Below are positions 25,116-39,300 of a stretch of DNA of 64,000 bases, in pieces. Each line of letters starts with the position of its first letter. The stretch's first letter is position 1. The notes below the pieces were generated by a model that did not search any database, was not told where the DNA came from, and saw only the letters and a program-made list of their open reading frames with translations. The stretch is taken from the NCBI GenBank assembly GCA_014773175.1, contig VXCM01003598.1:38120-102119 (forward strand), written 5' to 3'. Source of the DNA: Lucifuga dentata. Lineage: Eukaryota > Chordata > Actinopteri > Ophidiiformes > Bythitidae. Position numbers and translations under genes: made by a program.

Positions 25116-28100
25116 NCTCTCTCTCTCTCTCTCTTGCAATCTCTGTCTCTGTCTCTCTCACTCTGTCTCTCTCTGTCCCTCTGTCTGTCTGTGTCTCTCT
25201 TTGTTCATCTCTCTCTCTCTCTGTCTTTCTGTTCATCTCTTTCTCTCTGTCTCTGTCTGTGTCTCGTTCTCTCTCTGTCTCTCTCTCTCTCTCTCTTTCT
25301 CTCTGTCCGTCTCTCGTTCTCTCCCTCTGTCTCTCTCTCTTCATCTCTTTCTCTGTCTTTCTTTCTCTCTGTCTGTGTCTCGTTCTCTGTCTGTCTCTCT
25401 CTCTCTGTCCATCTCTCTCTCTCTCTTCTCTCTCTCCTTCCCTCTCTCCCCCCCCCACCTACGGTACTTCCTCTCCCTCTGCCCCCTTCTCTCGGCCAAT
25501 CACCAGTGAAGGAGTATTAGCGTAGCACATGTTAGCCGCCTCTGCGCTTGGCCGTTTTGGCCTGAGTTCCGTCACATTTGCAGCGTCTCCTCGGCGTTAA
25601 GCATCAACCCTGCAGCCAGTCTGAATGAGTGGAGTGTGAGACAGGCCTTTAGCTGGTAAATTTGGTGTTTGGTGAGAGCGGGAGGCCAAAGGCAGCCATC
25701 ACCTCCTTTGGGCTCCTTTGGTCCTTGTTTGAAGTTTGGTGGACTGCTGGTCGTGGTTCTGGGTTCGGGGCCGGAAGCTTCAGCGTAAAGGTGACTCTGA
25801 TGTGAGAACTGACCTGTGGTGGCTGTTTTATCAGGATTCCAACGAGACAGCCGAGACAAACCTGGGGTTGCTGGTAAGATAAGAGGGGAAGCAAGTATGT
25901 ATGTATGTAAAGTATGAACATTTTTCTTTGATATTCACCATTCTTAGTGCATAAACATATACGTATGCCTGTTGTTTTTTACATATCAGCTCTATGTGCA
26001 CGTCTTCTCACTGTAAATCTTGTTAATTTGGCCCTCTGCTTACCTGATCATACCGTGATTTTGCATGTTTGAGTGCAATAAATATAACCTGCAGACACAT
26101 TACATTACTGCCGATCATTTTCCTAAACAGACTGGAGCAGTAAATATTAGAATTGTTTTTCCTACTTTCCAGACTGCCATTGGTTTCAGTTCATTCTAGT
26201 ACAACATAAAAATCAACTTGTAGAGATTTGAAACGTGCTGAGATAAATAATATATCACAAGCAAAGTTTGCAGAATTTACCTAATTTAACTGATCCAAAG
26301 AAAATGTATTTCTCCACCAGAGAATATAGTCCCAGGAGAAGACGGCTTTAAAGGACCATACCATCCATTTTGCATGTTTGAGCCTAATATATTCAATTTT
26401 ATATATGTTACGTTACTGACAGTCATTTTCCAAAGCATACTACTGGAACAGTGAATTAAAAATGTTTTTCCTACCTTTCCTATCATTGGTTTCAGTTCAT
26501 TCTGCTATTAAAAGCAACTTGTTGACACTTGAAACGTTCTTGGGATAGGTAATCCATCATCGCCAACAAGACGTGTATTCAGGTTTTTTTAGAAGTTATG
26601 TAATTTTAGTGTTTAAGCTCAATAAAAAGCGTGGAGTGAATGTATGCCTCCACCGGGGAATATAGTCCCAAAAGAAGACCTGCGTTTATGGAAAAATTTA
26701 AAGGACCGTGACTTCATAAGGCTGTGTAACTATTAGCAGGAGAAACATGGATTTTTAAGGTGGGTGTATCACTTGAATATTTGATTTTGAAAGATTAAGA
26801 GATTTAGCAAAATATCAGGAAAGCTGAAATACGGTTTTATCCTTTGGGAAATGATTGTCAGTAACGTAACATGTATGAAAACTGAATATATTAGGCTCAA
26901 ACATGCAAAATGGACGGTATGGTCCTTTAACTGAGAAATTAAAGCGATTGTCCCTTCTCCATTTGTACATATGTATTAGCAGGTGAAACATTGATTTTTA
27001 AGGTGTTTCTATCACATGAACATTTGATTTTGAAAAATTAGAGGATTTGAAAAAATAACAGGAAAACTAACATGGTTGTGTGTTTTGGAAAATGGTTGCC
27101 GGTAGCATAACGCAGGTTGTATTTATGAGGCTGAAACATGCAAAATCACCAGTATGGTCCTTTAAATTTTGTTCTGTACATATGTAATTTACTTTCAAAC
27201 AAATGTCATTTTCTCCTTGTGTTTTCTCACAATCACAATGACAAATCTGAACATGTATTAAACAGTAAAATGGTGTTTTGATTTAGAAGCAGATGTAAGT
27301 AATGTTGGCAGTTTTTAGTTTCTGACTTTGAGCTTATTCTCCTTTTTCAGCTCAAAGACTTGAACGGCTCAGGAAGGAGCGGCAGAACCAAATCAAATGC
27401 AAAAACATTCAGTGGAAAGAGAGATCGTCCTCACAATCAGGTAGTCATCCTCTCCATTTTTGGATTTCATTGATGAATTAATTACAAGAGCTAAGGCCGG
27501 CATTGTTTTTGTGTTTTTTTTAAAGCTGTGTATTCAACTTTTCACATATTACTTTGTGTGTGCTGAATGAATCTTTTGTGTTTATGGATGTTATGTGTAA
27601 TTTCCTGGACACGTTCTTAAAACATTAGTTATTGATACCTTGAAAGCTCTAAAAGACAATAGAATCAGGACAATCAGGCTGCATTTACACACAAAATACA
27701 AGTGACCTGATTGGATCTTTTACTCACGTGTGTCACACCACATATGTGTTGTGGAGATATAAATGGAATGAGATATTCTCAGATCTGTTTTGGGTATAAT
27801 GCAGATGTGGAAATGAATCAGACATATATCGTATATCTATAAATGTGACTGCGATCTAAATACACAGATCGGAAGGCTGTTGCAAGTCCAACTGATATGT
27901 AATAAAATATGTCTACTCTGAACATCGTATACACATAAAATGTGTATACGATGTTCACCATCAGCAGAAATAGAGGACATATTATATACGTCATCATGCT
28001 GATCATGCCAAACAGACATGTTAGTGTGATAACAGGCTCCTCCCACTGCTACACCCTGATCACGTGAACAAATCACGGATCCACTTCTACACCCTGATCA

Positions 28101-31100
28101 CATGATCAAACCACAGATCCACTTCTACACCCTGATCACATGACCAAACCATGGATCCACTTCTACACCCTGATCACATGACCAAACCATGGATCCACTT
28201 CTACACCCTGATCACATGACCAAACCACGGATCCACTTCTACATCCACACACGTCCTGATGGAGAGTCTTTGAGATAACTCACACTCATACAACATATGG
28301 AATGTTTCTCTCCGCATCTAAAAGTTTCTAACTGTCAGATCATTGTCAAAGTTTTCAAGTTTTCTTGAGTCCTCACTTGCATCCAGACTTCCTGTGAGCT
28401 CAGGTAGCAGCGATTGTTACTGCAACATGTTGCTCTAATCCTTCTTCTCTGTCTGAAACACGATGAAGTCTTTGTGACCTTTAAAGATGCTTCACAAAGA
28501 AACAGCTCGGAGAAATATTAATGTCTCCATCCATTGCAGCGTTTTGTTTTTGTCTGGGAAATGTGTGTATTCTACATCTGGGTGTTTCAGGTCTAAGCCT
28601 TGTAAACTCACGTTTACAAGGTCATACACGTGTCAGATGTGAGGCACTTAAAAAAGAAGTAGTAAATACGCTGTTTAAAATTGGACTTGAGAAAAAAAAT
28701 GGAAACGGGCATGAAGACCCTGTGAGTGTAGCCTTCCATGTCTGGATTTGATGATTGGAGGCTTCAGTCCTGTGAAGTTGAGTGACTCGTGGTCATTATT
28801 CATCTTGACCCAAAATGCAAACAGTTTTTTTATTAACATCTGCATGAAAGCAGTTAGCTTAGGTAGCAGTAATAACACGTACCTATAGCTTGTTGTTTTT
28901 GTGTTGTTTGCTGTTCAGTGGAGGATCTGGGCTCCTTGTTTGAAAAGCGGGACTTTAAAGACAGACCTCGAACAACAGGTACGAAATCCACGCTGTCGCT
29001 GCGGCTGGAACAGTGTCCACAGCAGCTCAACAACCCCTTCAATGAATACTCCAAGTTTGATGGCAAGGTAAGTTATTCCACATGTTGTTCCTCTTAATTT
29101 CTGTTCCTCACATTTGACATTTATTATAATGTATTTATGAAAGTATGTTTGCAGTGCAGGAAAAACAAGTTTCAAGAACAGAAAAATGACATTTTCCCTT
29201 ATTTTTCTTTAAAAGACTGCACCGCCCATTTTGCATGTTTGAGGTAATATTAAATTTTCATACATGTTACATTATTGACAGTCATTTCCCAAAGGATAAA
29301 ACTGTATTTCAGCTTTGCTGATATTTTGCAAAATCTCTTAATCTTTTAAAATCAAATATTCAAGCGATACACCCACCTTAAAAATCCATGTTTCTCCTGC
29401 TAATATTTACGCAGCCTTATGAAGTGTCATTTCAATTTTTCCATAAACACAGGTCTTCTTTTGGGACTATATTCCCTGGTGGAGGCATACATTCACTCCA
29501 CACTTTTTATTGAGCTTAAAAGCTAAAATTACATGACTTCTAAAAAAACCGGAATACACGTCTTGTTGGTGATGATGGATTACCTATCCCAAGAACGTTT
29601 CAAGTATCAACAAGTTGCTTTTAATAGCGTACCAGAATGAACTGAAACCAGTGGTGGCCTGGAAGGTAGGAAAAACATTTTTAATTCACTGTTCCAGTAG
29701 TATGCTTTGGCAAATTATTGTCAGTAACATTACGAGTATGAAAATTTAATATATTAGGCTCAAACATGAAAATGGGTGGTATGGTCCTTTAAATGTAATA
29801 ATATTCCACAGACATTTTCTGGGGTTTTACTGATAATTTTTTAGTTATCATGAAAAACATTTTGTTTTTGCTAAACAGAAATAGTAATGGAGTGGAATGT
29901 CATCTTATTTGTGCATATATACACTACTGTTCAGAACTTTGGAATCATCCAGAAATGTTCATGTTTTTGACAGAAATTTATATTGTTATTCACCAAGTTG
30001 GTATTAAATATATTAAATACATAGCCAGGACATTAATCATGTTGCAAATGACTATTACTGCTGTGTCATCTGCAACAGTGAAAAGGTGACTCCAGGATGC
30101 TGATATCTGACACTGGCAAATAAAAAAAAAAAGGTTAAAATGGGCAAGAGGACACGGACAGTAGACAGTGGTTGACTTTTCTAGTCTCAGATATGACTTG
30201 CTTTGAAACTCTGCCTTTAAGCCCAGCATCCCAGAGTTATCTTTTCATTTTGTTGCAGATGTTACTGGTATTTGCTCCATCTATTTAAAGAAGCAGCCAG
30301 CTGAGGGCCTGTAAGACATCTGTTTCCCAAACTATTGTGATGTTTTTATCCTCTTCAGCAGTTTCCTGCTTCTTTTCCTGTCAGATCCAGTTTGTCCTTT
30401 TCCCTCAGACAGCGGTGAAACATCTTTCTGTGAAATCTGACACATGGATCAAACTTCATTTCACAAAACAATAGATTGACGTGTTCCTGTTTGATTTTTG
30501 AACCCAGAGTTAAACTTTAGGAATGACAGGCCCTTATGACAATTTACCTGTTATTTAAACAGAATAAAGGGTATCAGGTGTGCTAACACAATTACAAAGG
30601 TGTCTGTAAAACCCAATTAGCATTTAAACATGATTAATTGAGGATGAGCTGAAAGAGTTTATTATTAGGACACTAGCATAATGGCTGCTGATGTTTTATA
30701 TGAATAATTAATTATAAATCAGTCATTTCCAGCAGTAATAAACATTTGCAGTATTATTAATGTCTTGGCTATATATTTAAATCAATTTCATGCCAGCTTG
30801 GTGAATAAAAATGCCAATTTCTATTTAAAAATTTCTATCTAAAATCACTTTTCTGCGTGATTCCAAACCTTAAAATGCAAGAACAGAACCCATTTGGCAT
30901 CAATTGGTGGAAACAGCCTATGTGACGCCAAAGTTGAGGGTGGTTACAGATGTTACAGACTTTTAACCAGAAGAGGTCAGCAAAGAAACTTTGCAGAATA
31001 TGTTGCAACTTCATGGTTGAGGTTATCATTAATGCTTTAGTTAATTTGCTGTGAACGAGGCCATTAAAATGCATACTGATAAAATGTTTTTTTGGATTTA

Positions 31101-34100
31101 AAGGTTTTGATAGCTTTTATTTGTAGCTCAGTGATTTAGCCTGGAATTGTTAAGGTTAAACACCTGCTGTGATATCACTGATTGATGTGTATCCAGAAGA
31201 CTAATGGTTTGAACCTGTGCAGAGCAGCAGCAGCAGGTTTGTACCATCAGCGTTACATTTTTGACCTCTTTGCTCATGGTAATCCAGGTTTTTGAGTGTG
31301 ATGTAAATGTACTTACTGTGTCCTGCATCACTTCCTTTTCCTCACAGGGCCACATAGGAACAACTGCCACCAAAAAGATAGATGTCTACCTCTCAATGCA
31401 GATGGCTCAGGAGAAACTCCATCCAATGACGGTGGTGACCATTGCCAACGCACGTGTCCATGACCTCATAGGGCTCATCTGTTGGCAGTACACCAGCGAG
31501 GGACGAGAACCTAAACTCAAGTGGGTATATACACACAAGTATACATTGAGATGTGTACGGATGTGTATATATGTATGTATACTCACACAATCAGATCTGT
31601 AGATCGTTTGCTCTGGTCTGAATCAGACCTGTAGATCGTTTGCTCTGGTCTGAATCAGATCTGTAGATCGTTTGCTCTGGTCTGAATCATGTCTGTAGAT
31701 TGTTTGCTCTGGTCTGAATCAAGCCTGTAGATCGTTTGCTCTGGTCTGAATCAGACCTGGAGATTGTTTGCTCTGGTCTGAATCAGTTTTGTAGATCGTA
31801 TGCTCTGGTCTGAATCATACCTGTAGATCGTTTTCTCTGGTTTGAATCAGACCTAGAGATTGTTTGCTCTGGTCTGAATCAGACCTGTAGATCGTTTGCT
31901 CTGGTCTGAATCAGATTTGTAGATCGTTTGCTCTGGTCTGAATCATACCTGTAGATCATTTGCTCTGGTCTGAATCAGACCTGGAGATCATTTGTTCTGG
32001 TCTGAATCAGATCTTAGATTGTTTGTTCTGGTCTGAATCAGACCTGTAGATTGTTTGCTCTGGTCTGAATCAGATCTTAGATCATTTGCTCTGGTCTGAA
32101 TCAGATCTGTAGATCGTTTGTTCTGGTTGAATCAAATCTTTAGATTGTTTGCTTTGGTCTAAATCAGGGACTCAGTTGTTCCCATGCTGCATTTACCATT
32201 TGTTTTGATTCAGTTTCACACAGGAAAACATCCAATCAAATGAAAATATATCAGCAAAAGTCATGTGACAACACTCTCTCTGCTCATTGGTCGCTACCCC
32301 ACTCTACTTCTCTCTACTCTACTCCACCTTACTGTACTCTACCCTGCTCTGTTCTGCTCTATTCTACTTTGCTCATATTTCTCTCTCTCTCTCTCTCTCT
32401 CCTAACAGTGAGAATGTGAATGCTTACTGCCTCCACATCGCGGAGGATGATGGCGAGGTGGACACGGACTTCCCGCCACTCGACTCNTTACTGCCTCCAC
32501 ATCGCGGAGGATGATGGCGAGGTGGACACGGACTTCCCGCCACTCGACTCCAATGAGCCAATCCACAAGTTTGGCTTCAGCACACTGGCCTTGGTGGAGA
32601 AATACTCCTCTCCTGGCCTTGCCTCAAGACAGTCGCTGTTTGTAAGAATGTAAGTCCATCCAGCTATGAAAGTTTGAGGATGTCTGTGATATGAGGGCAA
32701 TGTAAGAGAAAGAGAGAGCTGCATTTCATCCCGTCACAAAGATTTTTTTCTGTTTTTTGCACATTTCCCTGCGCCTCATTGGCTGTCGTCTGACTACATT
32801 ATTTTTTTGTATTTTAAATGATGTAGTTAGTCGATTGTCCAAAAGCTAGAAATGGACCAGGCATACAGGCATACAGCCAAAGTCAAAAAGCAATTTACTA
32901 TAATAAATAATTAAAAGAGAACTTAAATTAAAGCACAAACACACTGAATATTGTTTTGGATGTACCATATATTTACTATTATGTAATATTCACTTTGCTA
33001 CCAGCTAATGTGTGAGATTATCATCTGCTAATTATTTTTGGAGCCTTTCTGAATTCTTTGTTGAGCCGTTGCTTGTTTTATCTATACTACAGTATATTAG
33101 CATTGTGTGCTAGCTGCTGTTCTTACTGCTCACTCTCCTCTTTTTGTTTTCTGTAGTGCAGATAGTATGTTTAAGTGAACTGCTTGGAACTATTTTTACT
33201 AGACAAAGGGCACTTTTCCACTTTTGGGCCAAACAGTTACTAGGGCCGCTTTGTGCCGTTCCACACTGCTCCAGACTCGTGGGAACGGTTACCATTTCTG
33301 TTTCCATCTGTGGGGCTGCTAAAACCAGACAACAAGTGACGCAAGTGAAAGCAGCACATTTCACATTTGGAAACGCAGCTGCTAGGAGATGAGATTACTC
33401 CACCGAACGCTGAAAATTTTACTTCATATCAACAAAATTACGCCAGATGTTTAAAATAAAAGGCTTAACTTAAAAAAATACCCAACTTATCCTTTAGCTC
33501 ATGACTCGGCTATCAGATGTGGAGTCACAAAACTGAAGTAAACCAATCAATGAACTCCTACATCATGGCGCCCGCCCCTACCCAAATGGTTCTGCTGTGC
33601 TGAGCACGTTTGGCTATCCATGCCATGCCAGTTTGTAAGTGTTCCGTGCCAAACTGTTTCGAGGTGGAAACACCTTTTAACCGTTCCTCTTTGTGCTCGG
33701 AACCATTCAGCCTGACAGGAAACATGGAAAAGCGCCCAAAGTGAAGGTTTTTTCTTTACATAAATTCTACATAACAACAAAATGTTCATCCAAAATTAAT
33801 AGTGACTTCCTCCATGCTCCTGTCTTTATATGTTTATTCTGAAAAAATAAAATCTTGGAGCAGGAGCCAAATATATTCAATTTTCATGCAGTTGTGTTAC
33901 TGATAATCATTTCCCAAAGGATAAAACTGTATTTCAGCTGTCTTGCAAAACCTCTTAATCTTTCAAAATCAAAATTCAAATGATACACCCACCTTAAAAA
34001 TCCATGTTTCTCCTGCTAATAGTTACACAGGACTTATGAAGTCATGGTCCTTTAAATTATTCTATAAACTCAGGTCTTCTTTTGGGACTATATTCCCCGG

Positions 34101-36226
34101 TGGAGGCATACATTCACTCCACACTTTTTATTGAGCTTAAACGCTAAAATTACATAACTTCTAAAAAAACCTGAATACACGTCTTGTTGGTGATGATGGA
34201 TTACCTATCCCAAGAACGTTTACAGTATCAACAAGTTGATTTTAATAGCAGAATGAACTGAAACCAATGGAGGTCTGGAAGGTAGGAAAAACATTTTTAA
34301 TTCACCGTTCCAGTAGTATGCTTTGGGAAATGATTGTCAGTAACGTTACATGTATGAAAATTGAATATATTAAGCTCAAACATGCAAAATGGGTGGTATG
34401 GTCCTTTAAATCTACCTGAGTTGTTGGTTTCAGGATAGCATTAATAACCCAAACCATGCCTATAAATGTGAACTTGTTTCTGATGGTCTGAAGTTGCTGT
34501 TTATCAAGTTTTTATTGTCTTGGCACCGAATGGATCATTTCCTCTTTTGTCATCCTTCTTAATATTTCTCATCTTTTTTTTTCTCTCTTCTTCATCCTCT
34601 TTGTGATGCCATCTCTTTCTTTCTTTTTTCCTCACTTTTTTAATTCCAGAAATGCTGCTCATGGTTTCTCTTTAATCCCTGTGGACAGCCTGAAGGTAAC
34701 CATGAGGGAAATCCTCCAGAAAGCACTCAAAAAGAGGAAGGGCTCCCAAAAAGGCTCCGGTAATGATACGTATTTCTCACAGCGTCTAATCACTTTGTAG
34801 CTGCTGTATGTAAAGAAAAGTGTTTTTACCATCACATTCCACAACATGCTGTATGCAGATAGTTAACCAGATAAGTTATTGTTAAATGTGCAAAAAACAT
34901 GTTGCCACCAGATCTAGCAGGTGAATGTGGTCTGTAGCTCTCAGACTCAACCATCCAGCTGGGACACATTCACGTCTTCCTGTTAATAAAGTTATTTTGA
35001 ATGAGGACTTTTAAGTGCATACCTGCAGCAGGAGTGTGGAAATTAATGGCAACGCTAAAAAGTGGAATCTGGGAAACAAGATGCTTCTCTAAAGACACAG
35101 TTCTCTAACTTGGGGTTTGGACCTTATTTGATGTCACTTTGTTGGTTATAGGAGATTTAGAAACCTGATATATTGATATTTTAAATAATGTTGAAATATA
35201 CCATTTCTTTGTGATCCATCTTGATCAATCTAAGCACAATACAAACTTTAGGCCATAAAATGGGATCACAGGACACAAAGGGTTTCGTGTTTAACTCGCT
35301 GTCTAATTATACCTCCTAATAGCATGGATATGAGTTTTGTTTTGCTTGAAATGAGAAAAAACATTTTTTTTTTCTTCATTTGTCCAATTGCATCCATTTC
35401 CCACAGGTCCCATGTATCGTCTGGAGAAGCAGGCGGAGCCTAACGTGGCGGTNATTGCATCCATTTCCCACAGGTCCCATGTATCGTCTGGAGAAGCAGG
35501 CGGAGCCTAACGTGGCGGTGGATCTGGACTGTACTCTGGAAAGCCAGAGCACGCTGGAATTCTGCCTGGTCAGAGAAAACAGTACGTTTCCACAACAAAC
35601 AATGATTATTTACTGCTGGATGCTTCACTTTAAACGAGGCTTTATGAACCATTATGAACCATTTTATTCTGAATTGGTTTGTTCAGTGCACGTGAGTGAT
35701 ATCTGCTGGTGAAAACAATGTGCGATTAAACGATGGAGATGCAATGTTTCACATATTTGGGATCATTTTTAATGAGTCGCACGTGCACGGCTGTTTACAG
35801 TATTTATCTACTGCATGTAATAAAACTACAGTACAATGATTAATATTGAGAATGTTTATTTTGGGTTTTGAACATAAAAATGATGTAGATGACGTGTTTG
35901 TGTGACTGTGAAAGTAAAAAGAAAAGATGTTTCCACAGTTTGAGGGCTTTCTGTTCATAGTGACAGATGAGGCTGAGCTGCTGAAAACTGTTATGAGAAA
36001 TGATATAAATTGTGTAGATTGTTTCTATGTAAATATTAATATAATTATCTGCTGTTTATGTTATTTAGAGGCAGCAGTTCAAATTATTTCAGACTTTATG
36101 ATCCGTTTCTTGATGCTTCATAAAGCAAGAAGCAAAAACCTGCAACTTTAGAAATGCCAACTACTACTAGTACTGCTACTGCTATTACTATTACTACTAC
36201 TATACTGTTAATATTACTACTACTGC

Positions 36227-36262
<36 letters not shown>

Positions 36263-36294
36263 CCATGAGTACTGCATTGTCTTGGTGCCCTGNC

Positions 36295-36330
<36 letters not shown>

Positions 36331-39300
36331 CCATGAGTACTGCATTGTCTTGGTGCCCTGAAAGGTTTTAAATCCCACAGAAGTTTAAAGCTCCAGCTGT
36401 CAAAGCAAACGACTCGTATGATTCAACCTGAATGAAGCAGCAAAGTTCAAACATCAGTCGTTCATCATCAGTATTTTTTTTTTGTTTTGTTTTTTTTTTT
36501 ATAGTGTAACACCTCCACATACAATGCTTCAGACAGCTTGATGTACTCAGTGTCTCTGAATAGCTTGGACAATAAGAATGGATTTATGTTTGTGTGTTCA
36601 TTTGGTTTACAATCAAACTGACAAGAGTTTAGCTTGCAGGTTGTGCTGAAAAGTGAATCTGTTGATCGGTGTTTGGTGGATTTTAGCTCAGGCTTTTCTT
36701 TGTATCTTCAGGCTCCAGGGGTGAGGAGAGTTCAGAGGAAGACCCTCCCATCGACATCACCACCGTGCAGGACATGCTGAGCAGCCACCACTACAAGTCC
36801 TTCAAGATCAGCATGATCCACAAGCTACGCTTCACCACTGACGTGCAGCTAGGTACACACTGCTGAGTCAGCGCCACACAAGTAGAAGAGACGAGAATTA
36901 TATAAAAAGAAGCCTCACGGCACCAACAACGTGTTGATGTATACTCTGTAGATCTACGTAAAAGCTGCATCACCAAATGTTTTAGTTCTGATCTTTGTGA
37001 TGTTAACAATAAAGAGGAAGAGGATCTGAGAGTTTTACTGCTTCATGACCTGAAAGCATTTCTGATAGATAAGTTGGTGCAAGACCATGCAGTGCCTTAA
37101 AAACTAATAAAAGAATCTTAAAATCAGTACGAAAACTGACAGGAANGCAAGACCATGCAGTGCCTTAAAAACTAATAAAAGAATCTTAAAATCAGTACGA
37201 AAACTGACAGGAAGCCAGTGTAAAGACTTTGAAATAGGAGTAATGTGTCTCTCCTTCTGGTCCTAGTCAGCATTCGTGCAGCAGAATTCTGAGTTAATTG
37301 CAGCTGACATAATATATTTTGGGCAGAGCAGACAGGAGAGCAGTACAATAGTCACCTACTAGTTATAAAAGCTACACTAGTCTCTCTGCATCACTCAGAG
37401 AGAGAAACGACCTAACCTCTGAAACATTTTTAAGATGATAAAAAAAGCTAATTTTGAAATGAAGTTTGGTAGATTAGAGGATTTAGTAACTAGGAGGGAA
37501 AATACTTTTTCACACAGGCTCAGTTGATGTTGGATAACTTTTTTGCTTCAATAAATAAAATTATCATTGAAAAACTACTTGATGTTTATTCAGGTTACCT
37601 TTGTTTTATGTTCAATTTTGTTTGAAGATTTGCAAGAATTTAATATGAGATATATACATAAACAGAAGAAAGGAGGAGGGAAACACTCTTTTACAGCATT
37701 TTGTGTGTGTGTGTATATGTATCTATTTCTTTTTTTTGTGCTTTGCTGTGATCCCTAGCAAAAAAGTATGTGTGTGTGTGTATACTGCACACACACACAC
37801 ACACACATATATGTGTATATATATGTGTGTGTGTGTATACTGCATGAACAGGTGTAATCCAGCCTGAATGAAAAAGGAAATGATGTCATTTCTAAGTTAG
37901 TTACAGCATGATGGAACAGATGATCTGTCCGTTATCAGGTTAAAACAGTAAATATCACGTCCGTAACGTTTGACTTCCACATCAAACTTCTCTGCAGGAA
38001 TTTCAGGAGAGAAAGTGGAGATCGATCCTGTCACCAGTCAGAAGGCCAGCACCAAGTTCTGGATCCGTCAGAAGCCCATCTCCATCGACTCAGACCACCT
38101 CTGTGCCTGCGACCTCGTCGAAGAGAGAAGCCCAAGTAAGTGGAGCGTCCGGTTAGCGTGCGAGACGCCACGTCGCCACCAAACCACAAGTATTTAACGA
38201 TTTCAGAGTTTTAAGAACCAAACAAGAGAGTTTTGCCTCCTTTACCGTGACAAGATTTCCAGTTAGGAAAACCAGCGTTCCAACCAAGCTAGCCACATAC
38301 TGGGAGGACAGGATGTAAATTCCATGTAAACAGGTGAGGACTGATGTTACACATAACGCAGCGTGAGGCTGTTCTTACTGTTCATGTGAAGTGTTACGCC
38401 TTTTCTCTGTTTCTGTGGCTCAGACAGATTTTAATTTGCCAAATCACATCAACATTTTGGTTCCATTTACACCTTAAAATGTGGATTTATGGTAAACCGA
38501 AAACGCTGATTCAAAATAACTTTATCAGAGTGATGGAGAGATGAGGCGGACACGTCTGGGTGGATTTTATCTCAGCAACGTCTTTTTACTCCAGACCTGA
38601 TCACTCAGGTTTCCACCTGGTTACCCTACAGCCAATCAGAGCTCAGCACGCCACGCCGTCAGATCACACATACAATCATACGACACGGCATCAGATCACA
38701 CACACGATCATACGACACAGCGTCAGATCACACACGATCACACACATGCTCATCCATGTGTAACCAGTTTAATGTTGTGTCAGTGTGTAACGTGTAATGC
38801 TGAGACATGGTTTGATTTGTCTCTTATGAAACATGTTTTGTCTGTCTTCAGGTCACGCCATATTTAAGCTGACGTACCTCAGTAACCATGACTACAAGCC
38901 TCTCTACTTTGAGTCTGATGCTGCTACTGTCAATGAGATCGTGCTAAAGGTGGGTTTAATGCAGAACCTGTGATCCACCCTAAGAGCTTAAAGGACCATA
39001 CCGGTGATTTTGCATGTTTAAGCCCAATAAATTCTACATGTGTGCACTGTACTTTACAACTATTTTCTAAAACATAAAACCATATTTTAATTTTGCTGTT
39101 ATTTTGCCAAATCCCTTAATGTTTCAAATCAAATGTTCAGGTGTTACAGACACATTATACCTGCTGACAGGTACATCAGAATAAAGAAGAGATGGTCATT
39201 AATGTCTCGGTAAAAGCCGTCGTCTCCTGGGACTATATTCCCTGGCAGAGAGATACATTTTCTTCCATGCAGCTTCATGTTTGATCAGTTAAATAAATAA

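Larger units (their letters stand above)
21581..27350 (+). other. mapkap1 intron between coding exons 1 and 2
   Basis: 5.8 kb. Holds a complete TTAA-MITE (22562-23121), a nested TTAA-MITE pair (26044-27161), a CT tract (25070-25440) and an N-linked duplication at 24270-24396. No exon is recognised. Confidence 0.7.

Noticed and set aside
25000..25525. Leu/Ser- and Arg/Glu-rich reading frames
   Set aside because: Translations of a CT dinucleotide tract with an N.
31588..32170. CRISPR-like regular array
   Set aside because: Units are contiguous 32-bp tandem copies with no unique spacers, in a vertebrate intron.
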